Below, piece after piece: positions 34,558 to 43,192 of a stretch of 64,000 nucleotides of DNA. Location of the stretch: NCBI RefSeq assembly GCF_044597725.1, contig NZ_CP139003.1:3100001-3164000 (forward strand), given 5' to 3'. Made by a program: the position numbers and the translations under genes. The notes beneath the pieces were generated by a model, which saw only the letters and a program-made list of their open reading frames with translations, had not been told where the DNA came from and did no database searches. Numbering within the stretch: position 1 is the first letter of the stretch; every line of letters begins with the position of its first letter. Origin of the DNA: Bermanella sp044597725. Lineage in GTDB: Bacteria > Pseudomonadota > Gammaproteobacteria > Pseudomonadales > Oceanobacteraceae.

Positions 34558-35390
34558 TGAATAAGCACGCGGGATTCACCCTTGTCGAACTCATGGTTGC
34601 CGTCGTTATAGGCGTATTTTTGATTGCGGGTATGATGAACTTATTTATTACCATGAACCGCAGCGTCACCCTGTCTGATGCACTGTCACAAAACCAAGAA
34701 ACGGGTCGTTTCGCCATGGATTATCTCACCCGCTTTACGCGACAAGCAGGTTATAGCAGTGACTCAACGGCAGAGGTTGATCCTTTTTTTACTTCGCCTG
34801 AGTGTGATGCTATACCCGAAGCGTGCAGTGAAAACAATCCAGATGATATAAGGGGTGATCGCCTTGCTGTCCAGTACTTTGTCAGCTCGGGTGATAGTCG
34901 TCGCGCATGCAGTGGTACGCTTGTTAATGGACCAACTAAAGTAGCCGATGTGTTTTGGGTAAGTGCAGACGCAGGCAGTGAAGGTGAATTACGCTGTCGT
35001 GCCTTTAATACCAGCACCAATGCATGGATAGACGCAAACCCCGTATCACTGGTTAATAACCTCGAACTGTTAGAAGTACAGATTGGTGTTGCAAACCGAC
35101 CCACAGACAGACAAGCATCACGATATGTAAACTTAGACACCTTTAATCAGGAAGTGAATAACTTAAGTTTAAGTATTGAGTCGGTTCGCAGTATCAAGTT
35201 AGGTATTCTCACAACCAGCATGGATTCAGACCAGCCAAATATGGTGCAAAGTGATGTCAAAGAACGTAAATACGTGGTATTAGACAGCCCAATCTTAACC
35301 TATACAGATGGTTCACTGCGCAGTATTTTTAGTAGTACCGTGGAACTGCCTAATGCCATCGAATCAGCATATTTAAAGTCTGCATACTAA
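34557..35390 (+). CDS. pilW: Minor pilin PilW
   Basis: Large minor pilin that links PilV and PilX in the tip complex and helps anchor PilY1. The 277-residue sequence starts MNKHAG/FTLVELMVAVVIGVFLIAGMM, with the ALSQNQETGRFAMDYLTRFTRQAGY block found in PilW proteins. The ATG overlaps the pilV stop. Four Cys in the middle part (CDAIPEAC, CSG, CRAF) probably form disulfides in the periplasm. Confidence 0.94.
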   Translation: MNKHAGFTLVELMVAVVIGVFLIAGMMNLFITMNRSVTLSDALSQNQETGRFAMDYLTRFTRQAGYSSDSTAEVDPFFTSPECDAIPEACSENNPDDIRGDRLAVQYFVSSGDSRRACSGTLVNGPTKVADVFWVSADAGSEGELRCRAFNTSTNAWIDANPVSLVNNLELLEVQIGVANRPTDRQASRYVNLDTFNQEVNNLSLSIESVRSIKLGILTTSMDSDQPNMVQSDVKERKYVVLDSPILTYTDGSLRSIFSSTVELPNAIESAYLKSAY

Positions 35391-35407
35391 AACCAAGGTG
35401 AGTCATT

Positions 35408-35899
35408 ATGAGACATCAATCTGGATCAACACTCGTCACAGCACTGGTTATTTTAACCATTATCACCTTAGTCGCAGTATATTCGTTAGAAGGTAGCAAT
35501 ATACAAAGTAAAATGGTGGCAAATAGCTTGTTTTCGACTCTAACGTATCAAGAGTGTCGCAATGAGCAAGAAAGCAACATTCGCTTTTATAATATTGATG
35601 GTGGTACAAAGCGCGAACAACTGTTAGCACTTCGCAGCACACAGGCGGGCGGACAGACGGAAGGGACGCTTCCACCAACCAGTATCCCCAAAACACAAAG
35701 TAAATCCGATATCGCGATTGAATGGTCCTATCTAAATGAACAACCTGGTGGTAAATCTGGTGTTGAAGTCGATATCAACAGCCCTATTCGCACATATCAA
35801 TATGAAAATAATTGCAATTCGACTTTCCGATTTGCACAAAACGATCAAACACTAGGCGCACTTGTAGAAGGTTTACGCAGCGCCGGTAATATTAAATAG
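35408..35899 (+). CDS. pilX: Minor pilin PilX
   Basis: Small pilin-like protein of the tip complex. The 163-residue protein has an N-terminal helix preceded by RHQSGSTLVTALVILTIITL and the short PilX-type domain that starts SLEGSNIQSKMVANSL. Position +1 after the cleavage Gly is Ser instead of Phe, as in other PilX proteins. Good AAGGTGAG ribosome-binding site, 17 nt after pilW. Confidence 0.9.
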   Translation: MRHQSGSTLVTALVILTIITLVAVYSLEGSNIQSKMVANSLFSTLTYQECRNEQESNIRFYNIDGGTKREQLLALRSTQAGGQTEGTLPPTSIPKTQSKSDIAIEWSYLNEQPGGKSGVEVDINSPIRTYQYENNCNSTFRFAQNDQTLGALVEGLRSAGNIK

Positions 35900-35907
35900 G
35901 GGTTATT

Positions 35908-36216
35908 ATGATTAAAGTACCATTATTGTTGTTAGCAATATTATTATCAGTTATCAGTAACCAGTCTTATGCAAGGGCTCTTGAAGTTAAATCCATTGTC
36001 GTTGAGTACAGAGAAAACAGCAAAAGAGGAACCGTCAGGATTCCAAACTGCTCAGGATGCAACCACAAAGTATACAATTTTGATGACAGTATTATCGTGC
36101 GCAAAAATAGACAGCCTAGCACAATTAAACAGCTCGCCAATGAATACTGGGACGCAAATTTTTTTACGGTATTTGTAAAATCTAATACCAACCAAATTAC
36201 TGCAATAGACTATTAA
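35908..36216 (+). CDS. Small secreted CxxC protein in the minor-pilin operon
   Basis: Unrecognised 102-residue protein inserted between pilX and pilY1. It has a clean signal peptide (about 1-23, cleaved after SYARA or nearby) and a mature part of about 78 residues with a single CSGC motif (Cys48-Cys51) in VRIPNCSGCNHKVYNF. The mature part looks beta-rich. In P. aeruginosa a small secreted protein, PilY2, follows pilY1; this one precedes it and may be a functional counterpart, but I see no clear homology. The CxxC could be a redox pair, a structural disulfide or a metal site. Confidence 0.75.
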   Translation: MIKVPLLLLAILLSVISNQSYARALEVKSIVVEYRENSKRGTVRIPNCSGCNHKVYNFDDSIIVRKNRQPSTIKQLANEYWDANFFTVFVKSNTNQITAIDY

Positions 36217-36237
36217 CTCATAGCGGAGCGATAAAAT

Positions 36238-39200
36238 ATGAAAAAACTAATATTGCTTATAGCTAGTACTCTAGTTTGTACTTATTCCGCAGCTGATGAT
36301 ACCGAAATCTATGGCGCCACGGCAATTGATAGTAAGAATCGTGTCAACCCCAATGTATTATTAATTGTTGATACCTCTGGATCTATGGGATCAATGAATC
36401 CCATATCATATTTCGATAAACCATTCGACAATAGCCTCACCTATAATGGTAAGTATGACACTGATAGGTTCTTCACTAAAACTGATTCTCGTCAACGTGA
36501 TGGCATATCTTTATCCCGGCTTAAACATAGCTCTTCGGGGTGTAGCTCTGAATTAGAAAAACTATCAAAAAATGGCTTTATAACAGGAAAATTTCAAACT
36601 TACTGGAATCAAGTTTGGTATAACGATATTGGTGACTGGGGAACACCTATCCGATGCAACACTGAAGGCAAGTCTGCGACTATTTATACTGGAAATTACT
36701 TAAACTATTATCATGATGATAGTAATTTAGTAGAAACTACTCGCATGGAAGCGGTTAAGGGTATCGTCTCAGACCTAACTCGCAGCTTAAGTAACGTTAA
36801 CCTTGGTTTAATGCGTTTCGATGGTGCATGGAAAGGGGGAAACGGTGGTTCAATCACGGTCGCAATAGATGATATAGAAACAACAGGCAGCGAAATTAGG
36901 AGTAGCGTTAATTCGTTTGATCCTTATTGGGGTACTCCATTATCAGAAACCCTCTATGAAGCTCATTTATACTTTGCTGGAAAAACGGTGAAATACGGTG
37001 ACGGTACTGTACCGAAAAGTGTTGATTCATCACTGGATAATACCGATAGTTCAAAATATCAATCTCCAATTGAACAACAGTGCCAGAAGAACCATGTTAT
37101 TTATCTGACTGATGGAGAACCGTCAGAAGACACAGGTGTAAATACTACTATAAAGAACATGATTAAAAACCTAGACTTACCATCAGGCTTAGCAAGTAAC
37201 TGCAAAAACCATGGAACTTTGAATGTAGATGGTGATGACAGTGGTTTATGTCTAGATGAACTTGCGTATTACATGGCAACTGTTGATCAATCCAGCACAC
37301 AACCTGGAATACAAGTTGTGAATACTCATGTTATCAATGCTTTCGGGGATATAGAAGTAGCTGACTTTCTTGAAGATACTGCATTTTATGGTGGTGGCGG
37401 ATATTATGAAGCAGAGGATCCTTCTGGTGTGGCCGATGCTATTAACTCTATATTTTTGCAAATATTATCCACTGACTCAACCTTTACTGCTCCAGCCATT
37501 TCGGTTAACGCGTTCAATAACTCAGAACACCGTGACGAACTATTTTACGCATTATTTAAACCAAACGATAAAGCCAAGTGGAACGGTAACTTGAAAAAAT
37601 ATCGGTTAGGTGAAGATGGTAAAATCTACGATAAAAATGGAAGCCTTGCTATTGATGCTTCAACAGGTTTCTTCTCTTCGTCTTCACAAGATTTTTGGAG
37701 CAAGGTAAGTGGTGAAGATGGTAAAGATGTAACACTAGGCGGTGTGGCAAACTTACTCGACCCTGCTAAACGGACGTTATATTCAGACACCTCAAGTGGG
37801 ACATTGTCTTTGTTTGATAATGTTGCTTCTGAGACCACATTAGGAGTCAACAGCGATAATCTAGATACACTTAAAAAGTGGATTAAAGGCTATGATGTAA
37901 AAGTTGACCCAGGTGAGTCTCGTTATTATATCGGTGATCCCCTTCATAGCGAGCCCGTCGTAGTCACATACGGTGGTACCGATGCCAAGCCCGATAGCAC
38001 TATTTACTTTGGTACTAACGAAGGCTTTATTCACGCTATAAACACGGAAACAGGTGAAGAAGAATTCGCCTTTATGCCTCGAGATCTACACGGTATTCAA
38101 GATACCTTGTATCAAGATAATACACCAGCAGGTAGTCGTCCTTATGGCATGGATGGTCCTATAAGTACTTGGATGTATGATCTCAATAGCAACAATGTTA
38201 TTTACACGCCGTCAGGTTCTTTGGAAACGGGAGAGCATGCTTACTTATATGCTGGCATGAGACGCGGCGGCAGCAATTATTACGCCTTAGATGTCACCAA
38301 TCGTGATAGCCCTAAGATGTTATTTACAATAGAAGGTGGTCAGGGCGATTTTGAGCGTTTAGGGCAAACTTGGTCAGAAATGACCGTGGCCAAAGTTAAA
38401 TATAATGGTACAAGTCGCTTTGTTGCCTTCTTTGCCGGTGGTTATGATTCCAACCAAGATAGTAATGATACCCGTGAAGATGACGATTTTGGTAACGCAG
38501 TGTATATGGTGGATGCCAAAACCGGCGAACGCCTTTGGTGGGCCAGTAACAGCGATGCCAACTTAAACATTACTGATATGAAAAACAGTATGCCTGCCAG
38601 TATTTCTGCTGTTGATATTACTGGTGATGGCCACGTAAATTACTTTTTTGCCGTAGACACGGGTGGTCGCGTGTTCCGCTTTGACATTAAGCCTGATAAC
38701 AAAGGCGCTAATGACTTTGCGGCGGGTGGTATGATTGCTGAGCTAGCTGGCTCGTCCACAACCGACAATCGTCGTTTTTATAACAAACCATCTGTCGCTA
38801 TCGTTAAAGACAAAGATGTTGGCGATTACCTAACGATTGGCGTCGGGTCAGGCCACCGCGCTCACCCAATATTAACCAAGGATGTAGAAAATCGCTTTTA
38901 TATGATTAAGGACTTTAATCCTTACAAGAAGCCTGCGACTTACGCATCGAAAACAGAGGCTGCCGCAGATAAGAACAGTTTAGGTGATAGCGAACAGCCC
39001 GATAAAAACAAAATTTATAATGCGACTGACTTAATGACTAAAGGTGAGGCTGTATTAACCAGTGATATGAAACGTATCATGAGCCAAGGTGGCGGTTGGT
39101 ATGTATCACTAAATGTGGAAGGTGAAAAAGTACTGGCGCAAGCAACCACCTTCTCTGGGGCTGTTATCTTTACTACATTTTCTCCTTCAAATAAGGAAAA

Positions 39201-39552
39201 TAGTGGCCCTTGCTCCCCTGATACGGGTATCTCTAGGGTATACGCATTAGACCAGCGTTGGGCTATGGCGGCTGTAGATTTAAATAATGATGGTAAAATC
39301 GACGTCAATGACGCCAGTAAAATACTGACCAACTCGGGTATTGCACCTCGCCCAGTGGTGATTTACCGCAAAGGTGGTGGAAAATCTATAACCTTAGGTA
39401 CCGAGAGCATCGATGACAGTCGCTTTAAGCAGGAATCCACTGAGCAATGTAATGCCAATAACTGTTATGTAACCCCTAACTATTGGCGCGAAAATGTGTT
39501 GGAATATAACCTTGAGGACTTTGAAACCGATACGTCGACAGGTGAAGACTAA
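36238..39552 (+). CDS. pilY1: Pilus tip adhesin / assembly protein PilY1
   Basis: Large secreted protein at the pilus tip that promotes assembly, adhesion and surface sensing. The 1104-residue protein has a signal peptide (about 1-19), an N-terminal von Willebrand A-like region with a MIDAS motif DTSGSMGS (about 44-51), and a C-terminal beta-propeller (about 560-1040) with HSEPVVVTYGG and the PQQ-like blades. Two EF-hand-like Asp-rich loops occur: DITGDGHVN and DLNNDGKIDVND (around residue 1019), the latter at the position of the known Ca2+ site in P. aeruginosa PilY1. It ends one codon before pilE. Confidence 0.95.
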   Translation: MKKLILLIASTLVCTYSAADDTEIYGATAIDSKNRVNPNVLLIVDTSGSMGSMNPISYFDKPFDNSLTYNGKYDTDRFFTKTDSRQRDGISLSRLKHSSSGCSSELEKLSKNGFITGKFQTYWNQVWYNDIGDWGTPIRCNTEGKSATIYTGNYLNYYHDDSNLVETTRMEAVKGIVSDLTRSLSNVNLGLMRFDGAWKGGNGGSITVAIDDIETTGSEIRSSVNSFDPYWGTPLSETLYEAHLYFAGKTVKYGDGTVPKSVDSSLDNTDSSKYQSPIEQQCQKNHVIYLTDGEPSEDTGVNTTIKNMIKNLDLPSGLASNCKNHGTLNVDGDDSGLCLDELAYYMATVDQSSTQPGIQVVNTHVINAFGDIEVADFLEDTAFYGGGGYYEAEDPSGVADAINSIFLQILSTDSTFTAPAISVNAFNNSEHRDELFYALFKPNDKAKWNGNLKKYRLGEDGKIYDKNGSLAIDASTGFFSSSSQDFWSKVSGEDGKDVTLGGVANLLDPAKRTLYSDTSSGTLSLFDNVASETTLGVNSDNLDTLKKWIKGYDVKVDPGESRYYIGDPLHSEPVVVTYGGTDAKPDSTIYFGTNEGFIHAINTETGEEEFAFMPRDLHGIQDTLYQDNTPAGSRPYGMDGPISTWMYDLNSNNVIYTPSGSLETGEHAYLYAGMRRGGSNYYALDVTNRDSPKMLFTIEGGQGDFERLGQTWSEMTVAKVKYNGTSRFVAFFAGGYDSNQDSNDTREDDDFGNAVYMVDAKTGERLWWASNSDANLNITDMKNSMPASISAVDITGDGHVNYFFAVDTGGRVFRFDIKPDNKGANDFAAGGMIAELAGSSTTDNRRFYNKPSVAIVKDKDVGDYLTIGVGSGHRAHPILTKDVENRFYMIKDFNPYKKPATYASKTEAAADKNSLGDSEQPDKNKIYNATDLMTKGEAVLTSDMKRIMSQGGGWYVSLNVEGEKVLAQATTFSGAVIFTTFSPSNKENSGPCSPDTGISRVYALDQRWAMAAVDLNNDGKIDVNDASKILTNSGIAPRPVVIYRKGGGKSITLGTESIDDSRFKQESTEQCNANNCYVTPNYWRENVLEYNLEDFETDTSTGED

Positions 39553-39957
39553 ATGAATAAGAACAAAGGCTTTACATTAATTGAGCTGATGGTGGTATTA
39601 GCCATCATCTCAATCTTGGCTGTGGTTGTCGTACCCAGTTACCAAAATCAAGTACAGCGTTCCGTACGGGGTGATGGCATGAGTACACTGTTAGATATGA
39701 TGCGGGCGCAAGAAAATTTCTTTGCCAACGATTATACCTATACAACCGACCTCACTGAGCTTAACTATGATGACCCGTTTGTAACGGACGGTGGCGATTA
39801 CAGCATCACCGCAAGTCAATGTGATGATGGCTCGGCCCTTACCGCGTGTGTAAAGCTAACGGCAACGGCCCTTGGCGGCCAAGCCTCCGACGGCAACTTA
39901 ACTATCGATAGCCGTGGCAATAAAACTCACGATGGCAATACCAAGTGGATGAAGTAG
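39553..39957 (+). CDS. pilE: Minor pilin PilE
   Basis: Type IV pilin-like protein, 134 residues, with leader MNKNKG cut before FTLIELMVVLAIISILAV, the AQENFFANDYTYT segment typical of PilE and a C-terminal Cys pair (CDDGSALTAC). Its ATG is directly after the pilY1 stop, so translation is coupled. Last gene of the operon; terminator about 30 nt downstream. Confidence 0.95.
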   Translation: MNKNKGFTLIELMVVLAIISILAVVVVPSYQNQVQRSVRGDGMSTLLDMMRAQENFFANDYTYTTDLTELNYDDPFVTDGGDYSITASQCDDGSALTACVKLTATALGGQASDGNLTIDSRGNKTHDGNTKWMK

Positions 39958-39985
39958 CTTCCTTAAAGCAAAACACCATACAAAT

Positions 39986-40013
39986 GAAAGGGCCTGCGGG
40001 CCCTTTTTTTCTG
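39986..40013 (+). terminator. Intrinsic terminator after pilE
   Basis: AAAGGGCC / GGGCCCTTT with a short TGC loop is followed by seven T, 30 nt after the pilE stop. Confidence 0.92.
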
Positions 40014-40050
40014 CTAGAATAGGCACTAGTTACCTTCAGGATGTATCTTA

Positions 40051-41418
40051 GTGTTTGAAACCTTCAACCTTAATCAGCAACTTTTAAAAGCAACCCAAGA
40101 CCTTGGCTTTAAAAAGCCTACCGATGTGCAGCAGCAGGCAATTCCCGAGGCTTTGCAACAGCACGACCTTATGGTGTGCGCACGCACTGGTAGTGGTAAA
40201 ACAGCTGCTTTTGTATTACCCATGTTGCAGCACCTATTAAGCAAGCAAGCGCCCAATAGCGGTACTCGTGCGTTAATTTTGGTTCCTACCCGAGAACTGG
40301 CCAAACAGCTGTTAAAGCAATGCCAAAGCTTGGCTAAGTTCACCAAAGTTGAAACTGGGATGATTACAGGCGGGCAAGAATTTAAGTTTCAGGCAGCACT
40401 TTTTCGCAAAAACCCCGAAATTATTGTGGCTACGCCTGGTCGTTTGTTGGAGCACCTTAATAACCAAAAAGGCCTATTAGACGATGTTGAGTTCTTGGTT
40501 TTAGATGAAGCGGACCGCATGCTGGATATGGGTTTCGAAGAAGACGTACTTAAAATTGCTAACGCGTGCCAAGCCAAACAGCATCCGCAAACCCTGCTAT
40601 TTTCCGCAACACTGCAACAACGGGGCCTTTCCCATATTGTTGAGAAGATTCTACAAACGCCTAAACAAGTGATTGTAGATAACTTCAGAAGTGAGCATAC
40701 CCAGATTGACCAGCAATTTATGCTGGCTGATGATGATAAACATAAGCAGCGTATTCTCGCCTGGCTATTAAGTAATAGTGAATTTCGAAAGTGTCTTATT
40801 TTTACCAATACCATTGCTAAAACCGATAGCCTCTATCACTTTTTAGGCTATCACGGTATTTCAGCTGGCTGTTTACATGGCGATATGACACAAGATGAGC
40901 GCAACCATGTAATGCAACGCATGCAGCAAGGGCATTTCAAAGTTATGGTAGCAACCGACGTAGCTGCACGAGGCTTGGATGTTAAAGGCATTGATCTGGT
41001 CATTAATTTTGATATGGCCCGAAGCGGTGACGACTATGTACACAGGATTGGCCGTACTGGCCGAGCAGGCGAACTCGGCACTGCCCTATCATTAATCGAC
41101 CATACTGAATGGAACTTAAAAGCCGCTATCGAGCGTTATTTAAAGGTTTCCATGTCGCAAAAGAATGTCAAAGCCTTAGCAGGTCAATATAAAGGGCCGA
41201 AGAAAGTCAAAGCAAATGGCAAGGCTAGCGGTAAGAAAAAATCAGATAAGAAATCATCAGAAAAAGTTAGCCCTTGGGGTACGCCTAAAACAGGCAAGCC
41301 TAAAAAGAATGGCACATCTAAAAGCAGCAGCAAGCCTAAAAGCAAGCCAAACAAACCTGCCTTTTATGGTGATGGCAGTGCTCCATTTAAACCTAAAAAA
41401 AAGCCCAGCTCTGATTAG
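40051..41418 (+). CDS. DEAD-box ATP-dependent RNA helicase
   Basis: RNA helicase of the SrmB/RhlE type (start GTG). The 455-residue protein has the Q motif (GFKKPTDVQQQAIP), motif I ARTGSGKT, Ia PTRELA, Ib TPGR, DEAD motif LDEADRMLDMG, SAT (FSATL), and the helicase C-terminal domain with ARGLDV and HRIGRTGRAG. A basic, low-complexity Lys/Ser/Pro tail (about 385-455) should bind RNA nonspecifically. A role in ribosome assembly or cold adaptation is likely for this type. Monocistronic, with a terminator at the stop codon. Confidence 0.93.
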   Translation: MFETFNLNQQLLKATQDLGFKKPTDVQQQAIPEALQQHDLMVCARTGSGKTAAFVLPMLQHLLSKQAPNSGTRALILVPTRELAKQLLKQCQSLAKFTKVETGMITGGQEFKFQAALFRKNPEIIVATPGRLLEHLNNQKGLLDDVEFLVLDEADRMLDMGFEEDVLKIANACQAKQHPQTLLFSATLQQRGLSHIVEKILQTPKQVIVDNFRSEHTQIDQQFMLADDDKHKQRILAWLLSNSEFRKCLIFTNTIAKTDSLYHFLGYHGISAGCLHGDMTQDERNHVMQRMQQGHFKVMVATDVAARGLDVKGIDLVINFDMARSGDDYVHRIGRTGRAGELGTALSLIDHTEWNLKAAIERYLKVSMSQKNVKALAGQYKGPKKVKANGKASGKKKSDKKSSEKVSPWGTPKTGKPKKNGTSKSSSKPKSKPNKPAFYGDGSAPFKPKKKPSSD

Positions 41419-41429
41419 CTGGGCCTTGA
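41400..41429 (+). terminator. Intrinsic terminator overlapping the helicase stop
   Basis: AAGCCCAGCT / AGCTGGGCCTT, a stem with a short CTGATT loop, contains the stop codon of the helicase gene. The T-tract is short. Confidence 0.7.
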
Positions 41430-41472
41430 TATAAGATACTAAAGTGGTGGTGATATGGGGTCTGTAATGACC

Positions 41473-42000
41473 CTATTCTTCGAAAATCACACCCACTTTT
41501 AGTTTTTTCGCTTGGTAAATGTCTTCGCCATCTACCTTGACTGTGCCTGTAGCAACCGCGACCGCCATCTTCTTGTTTTTTAGCAAGCGCTCTAGTTCAA
41601 TATGAAAGCTCACCACTTTTGTATGGGGGCGCACTTCACCAAAAAACTTCACCTCGCCAATACCCAGTGCACGTAATTTACCCTGATGCCCTTGTGCTGC
41701 CAAAATAGCACCTAGGCTTTGCCACATACCTTCAATACCTAAACAACCGGGCATAATTGGATCTCCCGGAAAGTGGCATTTAAAGAACCAAGCGTCTTCT
41801 TCCACCGGCATCTCAGTTACCACAGCACCTTTTCCCTGACTGCCGCCATTAACGTCAAGCATACGAATATGCTTAATGACACTGAGTTCATCAATGGGTA
41901 ATTGGATGTGAACCCCTTGTTGCTCTAGTTCGTTCAGTAATTCAGCAACCGAGATATCTTCTAATTTTGATTGAATAATAATGGGAGACCGTTCCTGCAT
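41473..42000 (-). CDS. FabA-like 3-hydroxyacyl-ACP dehydratase
   Basis: Hotdog-fold protein similar to 3-hydroxydecanoyl-ACP dehydratase/isomerase FabA. The 175-residue protein has the core WFFKCHFPGDPIMPGCLG with catalytic His76 and the RALGIGEVKFFGEV block. The second catalytic residue, Asp in FabA (GLDAMWQ), is Glu90 here (GIEGMWQ), as in FabZ. No fabB is adjacent, as there usually is for the unsaturated-fatty-acid pair. It is therefore probably a paralogue with dehydratase activity and no certain isomerase activity. On the same strand as the MBL-fold gene, 91 nt downstream. Confidence 0.82.
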   Translation of the reverse strand: MQERSPIIIQSKLEDISVAELLNELEQQGVHIQLPIDELSVIKHIRMLDVNGGSQGKGAVVTEMPVEEDAWFFKCHFPGDPIMPGCLGIEGMWQSLGAILAAQGHQGKLRALGIGEVKFFGEVRPHTKVVSFHIELERLLKNKKMAVAVATGTVKVDGEDIYQAKKLKVGVIFEE

Positions 42001-42091
42001 GACGCAAATACCTAGTTATTTGCGTCCACTGTAATCCATGTTTATTGCAGACTCTTTACCAAAAATGTCATGGTATTGACTAAATGTCTCA

Positions 42092-43057
42092 TTAGGCAGT
42101 ATTTTGCGTCGCCTGCCGTTGGTTATAGACAAACAGCCCTTTCGAATTGAGCAGTACATCTGAGTCTAAAATTGCTTTTTGTTCCGACAATGGCCGCTCA
42201 CACCCGTGCTTTTGTAGTTTCTTAAGCAACAGCGCCATCAATTCGCGATACATACCATCCACTTGCAAAGATTCTTCCAAACCTTGGTATTTATGGGCCA
42301 ACTGAACTAACTCATCGACTTGATCACATAATGATAAAGCCAAATGCTGTGGTTCATAGATATCACCAAAGTGGGTCAAAAACATCACTTCTGGTTCTAA
42401 ACCCATTAAACGCTGAATAGAAGCTTTTAATGCCTCAGGATCAAACTGAACAGGAGTTGTGGTTGGAAATATAAAGGGGCCATTAGCTGTTACTAACTCT
42501 TTGTAGGCAAGACCAAAGGTGTCCCCCGTAAAGATCCCTCGACTTTGGCTATCAAAAATACAAAAGTGATGATTTGCGTGACCCGGTGTATCAATAAAGG
42601 TGAGTATTCGATTGCCCCAATTAAGCTCCTGCCCGTCGGCCATGATATCGACCCGACCTTCATCTACCGGAATTAAATCACCATAGGTTTTAGTAAACTC
42701 TTCTTCTCCGTAAACGGCAGTGGCACCCGCTTGTAATTTTGCCGGCGCAATCATATGGCGTGCACCTTTTTCATGCACTAATAAACGCGCATTAGGCAGA
42801 GATTGCATCAGTAACCCTGCACCACCGGCATGGTCCAGATGCACGTGGGTAACAATGACATAATCAACTTGCTCTAAAGCGACATCTTGATCTTGAAAAA
42901 ATGCTAACAACTTTGGAACCGTATCTTTTGTTCCGGTTTCCACCACCGCCCAGCGATCTTGACTGTTTTTGAGAGCGTAACAAGCAGCCATTTGCGGGCG
43001 CTGAAACCCAGTATCGAGAAGAAATATATCATTTTCTAGTGGCGTAACTTGCGACAT
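42092..43057 (-). CDS. Metallo-beta-lactamase-fold hydrolase
   Basis: Zinc or iron hydrolase of the MBL superfamily. From MSQVTPLENDIFLLDTG (43057) it has 321 residues, with the metal motif THVHLDHAGG (HxHxDH), later His in LVHEKGARHM, and the metal ligands in DTPGHANHH and GDTFG. An extra C-terminal helical part (about 215-321) is seen in some thioesterase/glyoxalase-like members. The substrate is unknown. Possibly in one transcript with the FabA-like gene, which might point to an acyl thioester, but this is guesswork. Confidence 0.85.
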   Translation of the reverse strand: MSQVTPLENDIFLLDTGFQRPQMAACYALKNSQDRWAVVETGTKDTVPKLLAFFQDQDVALEQVDYVIVTHVHLDHAGGAGLLMQSLPNARLLVHEKGARHMIAPAKLQAGATAVYGEEEFTKTYGDLIPVDEGRVDIMADGQELNWGNRILTFIDTPGHANHHFCIFDSQSRGIFTGDTFGLAYKELVTANGPFIFPTTTPVQFDPEALKASIQRLMGLEPEVMFLTHFGDIYEPQHLALSLCDQVDELVQLAHKYQGLEESLQVDGMYRELMALLLKKLQKHGCERPLSEQKAILDSDVLLNSKGLFVYNQRQATQNTA

Positions 43058-43192
43058 TTTGAGCCCTGACTTTAGACATAGAAGTAAAGAATTTGCAGTT
43101 TGCCAAACATTTAGGCATAAATGTGGACTAAGTCTGCCAACTTCACCCGAGATCACCTAGCTCATAAGCAAAAACATCCTAGACTCAATACC

